A stretch of 64,000 bases of DNA. Source: Desulfobacter sp. Lineage in GTDB: Bacteria; Desulfobacterota; Desulfobacteria; Desulfobacterales; Desulfobacteraceae. Positions 59,710-64,000 of the stretch are shown here, in pieces. The position numbers were made by a program, and so were the translations under genes. The notes under the pieces are model-generated. The model had not been told where the DNA came from. It saw only the letters and a program-made list of their open reading frames with translations, and searched no databases. The stretch lies in the NCBI GenBank assembly GCA_028768525.1, contig CP054837.1:1222001-1286000 (forward strand). Reading direction: 5' to 3'. The stretch's first letter is position 1. Each line of letters starts with the position of its first letter.

Positions 59710-61446
59710 TCAAAAACTTGAATTCAGGTTAAAGAAGAATCGTGGGTCTTTACCGCCGGGGCTTTCTGCTGCGACCGGCCGCGTTAAAGGTACGGCCATT
59801 TCCAGTGAACCGGAAATATTGAACGGTGAATTAAAACGAAATCCAAGACCGGCAGAAGCAGCGGATTCATTTGATTCCTCCCCTGGCAGAGAGCTTAACT
59901 GCCAGACTTTGCCGATATCGTAAAAACTATAGAGTTGCCAACTATTTAAAAAGGGCAGTTGGCTCTGTTGTGCGTATTGTAATTCTGTTTTAAAAGCAAT
60001 GCCATGGTCCCCGGTTATTTCGGAGGAATCATATGCTCGCCCATATTGGGCTCCGCCAAACCCGAATTCCTGTGATGAGAGAAGGTCGCTGAAGGAATAT
60101 TGACCGATCATTCCAAACTGCAATCCCCATTTATTGCTTAACGGCTGACTCCGAGTTGCCATGATATTGAGTTTTGTGAAATCACTTCTGCCGTCTGACC
60201 GGGAAAGGTTGTCGGAACCTGTCTTGGTGGCATCAAGAATGTCAAGCCCCTGGGATATAGACAGATCTAATAGATTTGTAGCATTGGCCTTGTCCACAAA
60301 GTCATAGGTTGCGCCAGCCGTCAGCACACGAATTTTATCCAGGGCGGACACCTGGTTGAGTTGTTGGGTTTTTGATTTTCGATGCTCAAAACTGATGCGG
60401 GACCGCAAGTTCTTCTTGCGCGTCCGGATGTGCGGATACTCATAGGAAATCTTATAGTTTTCACTTTCTGTTTCCACCTCGGTAAGGCGCATGAATTGTC
60501 CATCCGGTTCGGAACGGTTCATATTTGCAGATAAAGAAACAACAGCCCCCTCAGTTCCGACAGGCTGTTTATAGGTAAGCGCTGCGTACTTTTGCTCCCG
60601 GTAATCGGTTGTTATGACAAGCACGGCTGAAATCTGCTCATATAATCCCAGGGATGAGTTAAGATTCAAACTTCCGACCACCTCCAATGGTCCCACGCTG
60701 TCGGTCCCCCTGTTATGAATGCCAACGCTTCCGCTTGCATGGGTGTGTTCCGTTGTGAACACGACGGTTGCTGCACCTGGCTGATTTTTTGAGGGGCGAA
60801 GAATCGCTTTAACCTTTGCGCCGAAAAGATCATTGGCAAACAATGCGTAGCGCTCAAACACCTCGTTCTTCAAGGGCCTGGATTCAGTTATTTTTTCTCC
60901 AAAGGCTTCCAATATGTATACACTGCCCTGGATATCACCCGAAATCTCTACATCATCAACAAATCCTTCAATAATCTGCAGGGTAATTTTTCCATCGGTT
61001 ATTGTCTGGACGGGAATGATGGCTTGGGATAGAATGTACCCGTCATTACGATAATGGGCCGTGATCTTATCTGTGACATTGTATATATCTGCCAAAGATA
61101 CTTTTGTATTCAGAGGGGTGTCATAAAATTGCATCAATTGAGATTGGGTATAAACAGTATTGCCTTCAAGACGAACCTCTTTGAGAATAAATCTTATTTT
61201 TTCCGCATCTTTTATGGGCAATCGTTTGGGGTGTCTAATGGTAAGGGGGGCTTCGGGGATGGACAGGGGGGTAAGGGGCGGCTCGTATTTTTTATCGACC
61301 CGGCCGGGATCAATTGTGGCGGGAAGTTTCTGATCTGCCCAACTATTATTCTCAATGCATACCCCTAAAACGATCAAATTAAAAATGCAGATCCAGAGGC
61401 AAGTGTTCTTTTTCACCTTTGAGTTCAATTTCAGCAACATATCCAT
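59710..61446 (-). CDS. TpsB/FhaC-type two-partner secretion transporter
   Basis: Omp85-superfamily outer-membrane pore of 578 residues. An N-terminal signal (about 15-37) leads to two POTRA domains (about 85-240), the first with 'LKEVRLEGNTVYTQSQL', the second with 'QIIEGFVDDVEISGD'. A 16-strand barrel follows, with the conserved lid-like motif 'FGFGGAQYGRAYDSSEITGD' in place of the usual VRG(F/Y) form, and ends in Phe. It lies just upstream of tpsA, and together they form an operon. Confidence 0.92.
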   Translation of the reverse strand: MDMLLKLNSKVKKNTCLWICIFNLIVLGVCIENNSWADQKLPATIDPGRVDKKYEPPLTPLSIPEAPLTIRHPKRLPIKDAEKIRFILKEVRLEGNTVYTQSQLMQFYDTPLNTKVSLADIYNVTDKITAHYRNDGYILSQAIIPVQTITDGKITLQIIEGFVDDVEISGDIQGSVYILEAFGEKITESRPLKNEVFERYALFANDLFGAKVKAILRPSKNQPGAATVVFTTEHTHASGSVGIHNRGTDSVGPLEVVGSLNLNSSLGLYEQISAVLVITTDYREQKYAALTYKQPVGTEGAVVSLSANMNRSEPDGQFMRLTEVETESENYKISYEYPHIRTRKKNLRSRISFEHRKSKTQQLNQVSALDKIRVLTAGATYDFVDKANATNLLDLSISQGLDILDATKTGSDNLSRSDGRSDFTKLNIMATRSQPLSNKWGLQFGMIGQYSFSDLLSSQEFGFGGAQYGRAYDSSEITGDHGIAFKTELQYAQQSQLPFLNSWQLYSFYDIGKVWQLSSLPGEESNESAASAGLGFRFNSPFNISGSLEMAVPLTRPVAAESPGGKDPRFFFNLNSSF

Positions 61447-61855
61447 CTCAAAATTTTTAAATTACCAAATTGTGGAATAAAATATACTAATCACCGTTTA
61501 GCAAAAGAATGTCAATAACTACAATTCGGTATTTATTATCATTAAATTTAGAAAATTCTATACCTTTTAAGTTGAAAATGAGAGAGATTAAGGAGTTAAC
61601 TAATATACAGGCTCGCTGAAGGTCCACTCAACAAAGGCGTTGACTTTCTCTTTCAGTGATAGGTGGGTCAAAAGGGGGCACAGCGGCACATAGTCTTCAA
61701 ATTGACCAGTCCGATTTTCCTGATTTTTGCCATTTTTAGAAATAGGAATTGAGAGTTGACTTTGTCCATGAAAAAACTCTATTGTTCCGAAAAACCCCAT
61801 GAGCACTGGCGTTTCTATTGTTGGGGATTGGGATCACCCAAATCCCCTTCGATTT
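61447..61855 (-). other. Intergenic region upstream of tpsB
   Basis: About 400 nt, A+T-rich near tpsB. TTGACA at 61515-61510 on the minus strand could be a -35, with GATTAG after 17 nt as a weak -10 for tpsBA. A 68-codon reading at 61600-61806 has no ribosome binding site and no recognised family; it is not counted as a gene. Confidence 0.4.
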
Positions 61856-62691
61856 TTACCGGTAAATATTCTCAATCCAATACATGGCCTCAGTGTCGCT
61901 GACTTTGCCCAAATATCTTTGGGTGGTAGACAGGTTGGAATGTCGGAGAATGATCTTTGACACGATTTCAATAGGCACTCCCGAACGACTGGCATAGGTG
62001 GCGGCATGCCTCCGGAGATCATGGGGTTTTACATCAACCCCAATCTTTTTTCCGGCATTTTTGACAATTTCCCGGGCTCGGGTGTAACCCAATGGAAAAA
62101 TACGCTCATCATCCAGGATTTTTTCAGCGGCAATATATTCACGTAACCGGTCCGCCACCTTTTGGGGAATAAAAACGACTTCGGACGCCCGTCCACTTTT
62201 GGGATTTGGCAAATGAAGTTTTCGATCCTGGACCTCCCGAGGCTTCAGTTTCAAGACTTCACCGATCCTCATTCCCCCCCTTGCCATCAGTTCAAGCATA
62301 AGTCTGTTTCTATGATTGTCCGTTTTGAAAATGAATTCATCAACGGCATCTCGTTCCAAGATTGTCCATGGCTGCAGTTTGGACACCCGGAATGTCTTTG
62401 CAAGGACAGGAGCGTCACACGGATTGGAGAGATCTGGTATGGCGGTGTTTTCAACAAAATTGAACAGGCTCTTGAGAAGGGAGTATTTGAGTTTCTTAGT
62501 CGATGGTTTCAGGCCGTCCGTGATTTTGACCAGAAATTCCATGATTTCATCCGATGTAACTTCGGATACATCCCTCTTGCCGAATGCTTTCTGGAAGCCT
62601 ACCAGGAAATACCGATAGTTTTGGATGGTGTTTTTTTTGAATTGAGCTTTTGATAGGCCAGAAAATTTTTGATTGCCTGTGAAATTTTCAT
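61856..62691 (-). CDS. Tyrosine recombinase/integrase with a one-base frameshift near its start
   Basis: Phage-type integrase. The catalytic domain is intact: Arg in 'GGMRIGEVLKLK', Lys in 'NPKSGRASEV', 'HDLRRHAATYASR', His in 'LRHSNLSTTQRYLG' and Tyr there. The natural start is ATG 62691, with AAAGGAGGGCATCATT upstream, and opens 'MKISQAIKNFLAYQKLNS'. At an A8 run (T8 at 62631-62638) the frame must change to continue as 'NTIQNYRYFLVGF'. One extra A restores 278 residues. A frame-consistent reading from 62758 exists but has a non-typical start. It may be mutated or use slippage. Confidence 0.85.
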
Positions 62692-62758
62692 AATGATGCC
62701 CTCCTTTGAAAAAATGTTGCAATCCATCCTGATGATTCAGGATACGGACAGTATACAA

Positions 62759-63053
62759 AAATTCCAGGGTAAAAGCTGGAGGTTATTTTTAGAATAGCTC
62801 GGAAAACGTCTGCGCCGTGGCCACGTGTACTTGATCTGTTATTGGTCGGGAGCTTTGAGCTTCAAATAATCCGGTTGTATAACATAAGTCCTCCCCTTGG
62901 CATTACTCATTTGATCATGATTATGACTGGTTTTTAGAAGTAAAACGGTTAATATAAACTCGCAATAATATGGCTGCAAGCAATTAGAAAAATCCAGAAT
63001 TTTGATATTTAGGATAATACATCATACTGTTAGAGAAATACGTAAGAGATAGG
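62759..63053. other. Gene-free stretch right of the integrase
   Basis: About 295 nt without a coding region. No copy of the tRNA-Gln 3' end was found here or elsewhere to the right, so the far end of any island lies outside the window or the site has decayed. Confidence 0.5.
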
Positions 63054-64000
63054 TTATCTAAGTTTACCAGTTTTACAATCTCTTGGCCTACCATCGCTTC
63101 CCCATTTTGTACAGTAAGAGAAAGAACCATCTCGGTTATAATTATACTGAAGCGTAGCTTTCCCATTAAAATAATTTGTTTCATTTTGAGTGTGTCCGTT
63201 ATCATACCAGCTTGCAGAATCCCCATGCTGTATTCCATTTGCATATGTCATCATCTTTTGCCTGTAAACAGCCCCTGTTTTAGACAGCAAATATGTTTCT
63301 TTCAGTCCACTTAGCTTGCCCTGTAACCAATTTGATCTTTCTCTAACGTAATGAGTACCATTAGTTTTACTCCAAGCAATAAACTTTCCGTCAACCTTTC
63401 CTTGTCTATAAGGCTTTTCGAAATTTATATCCCCATCCCTAAAATAGCCGCATAAAAGGTAGGTCCTTCCCGAATTTTGACCGTTTGGATATAGTTTGAA
63501 CTGCGTTTTACTACCAGGATTGACTTTTGGGCAACCGCCACCATATCCACTGTTTGAAGTATCATCCCACCCCCTGTCAAAAGATGATATCTGGGATGAA
63601 GAAATAGATGTGCCGCTTTGGTTAGGACCTGAAATCACACTCTCAATATTGCTAAAAGAGGTACTGCTAAGGTGCGAATCCGACGTTAAATTATCCATTG
63701 TTTCTCTGAATGACCCATCTGAGTTTGAACCATTCTTCTGCTGTTGTTTTAATTGTGCAATCTTTCTTTGAAGTTCCGGAATATCATTCTTTATAAGATC
63801 ATTTTTTATTGAATTTGAACCTGCAATAATGGAAAACATAAAAGCATCGTAGGCTCGATGCTGAACCATCGGATCTGACATGACGCATTCCATGACTTGT
63901 TCTTCAACCAGATGTCTTTTTTGAATACCCGTTCTTAGGTCTGTAAAACATTTATTACCCGTTAACCCCAATTCAAGATACTCTGTGTAATTATCTGGAA
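63054..64000 (-). CDS. MORN-repeat-like protein (N-terminus outside window)
   Basis: At least 305 residues, open to the right edge because reading continues upstream of a TTG at 63971 without a stop. The middle (about 85-170) is Ser/Gly/Asn-rich and low in complexity. The C-terminal ~120 residues repeat short units such as 'YRQGKVDGKFIAW', 'WLQGKLSGLKETY', 'YANGIQHGDSASWY' and 'YFNGKATLQYNYNRDGSFSY', with the Y-x-N/D-G-x2-x-G pattern of MORN or YwqK-type repeats. Two Cys pairs occur near the ends. Such repeats bind proteins or lipids, and in some toxin-antitoxin-like pairs the YwqK protein is immunity. Function unknown. Confidence 0.7.
   Translation of the reverse strand, partial: PDNYTEYLELGLTGNKCFTDLRTGIQKRHLVEEQVMECVMSDPMVQHRAYDAFMFSIIAGSNSIKNDLIKNDIPELQRKIAQLKQQQKNGSNSDGSFRETMDNLTSDSHLSSTSFSNIESVISGPNQSGTSISSSQISSFDRGWDDTSNSGYGGGCPKVNPGSKTQFKLYPNGQNSGRTYLLCGYFRDGDINFEKPYRQGKVDGKFIAWSKTNGTHYVRERSNWLQGKLSGLKETYLLSKTGAVYRQKMMTYANGIQHGDSASWYDNGHTQNETNYFNGKATLQYNYNRDGSFSYCTKWGSDGRPRDCKTGKLR

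Noticed and set aside
61600..61806. 68-codon minus-strand frame between integrase and tpsB
   Set aside because: No translation signal or similarity was recognised; it could be a remnant but there is nothing to support a gene call.
62759..64000. Second copy of the tRNA-Gln 3' end (right attachment site)
   Set aside because: No match to TTCGAATCCTAG or CAGCCAGCCA was found by eye in this part.

Overview
The window looks like chromosome of a Gram-negative, probably anaerobic deltaproteobacterium (Desulfobacterota, most likely a sulfate reducer of the Desulfobacterales). This placement is inferred from gene content and order, not from a marker search. Supporting signs are an outer membrane (TonB receptor, TolC-type channel, FhaC-type transporter), an RNase J, a PurS-PurS-PurL fusion, a short EF-Ts, and the long run rpsB-tsf-pyrH-frr-uppS-cdsA-dxr-rseP-purL-purQ-nth. 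The first 48 kb is G+C-rich, with dense operons and many 4-bp ATGA overlaps. The last 15.6 kb, starting just after a tRNA-Gln, is visibly A+T-richer and rich in mobile DNA.

Layout. 1-7.1 kb (minus): an uptake operon with a TonB-dependent receptor, a family-5 solute-binding protein, a SAM methyltransferase, two NikB/NikC-type permeases and an ATPase cut by the window edge. It looks like uptake of nickel, cobalt, a metallophore or a peptide. 7.7-12.8 kb (plus): rpsU, folC, tRNA-Arg(CCG), a family-4 glycosyltransferase, a methyltransferase, a ChaN-like lipoprotein and a tiny Cys-rich protein. 12.8-17.7 kb (minus): methyltransferase, ftsK, RNase J and a small conserved protein. 17.9-20.8 kb (plus): a MocR/GntR regulator, a stand-alone proline dehydrogenase with a clear promoter, and a small basic protein. 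20.9-29.3 kb (minus): a full Lap-type system in the order TolC channel, LapG protease, LapD receptor, type I ABC exporter, membrane-fusion protein and a CsgD-like LuxR regulator. No large adhesin lies beside it. 29.5-46 kb (minus): housekeeping genes from nth to coaE, including purQL, isoprenoid and phospholipid enzymes, translation factors and rho. 46.1-48.2 kb: ndk, a PPC-domain protein, larE and an ABM-domain protein.

48.3-64 kb is accessory. A tRNA-Gln(CTG) is followed by a 17-bp inverted repeat and then a nest of insertion sequences. An IS256-family element is split by an IS21-family element, and a second, intact IS256-family element sits a few bases to its right. Target duplications can be read for all three, so the order of events and the original empty site can be reconstructed. 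Beyond them lie a two-partner secretion operon (tpsB-tpsA), whose adhesin combines an FHA-type secretion domain with seven 63-residue SBBP repeats and an unrecognised C-terminal domain, then a tyrosine integrase with a one-base frameshift at an A8 run, and a partial MORN-repeat-like protein.

Together the accessory genes look like an island at tRNA-Gln carrying a surface or secreted protein. The Lap system next door in the core suggests that c-di-GMP-controlled surface attachment also matters to this organism.
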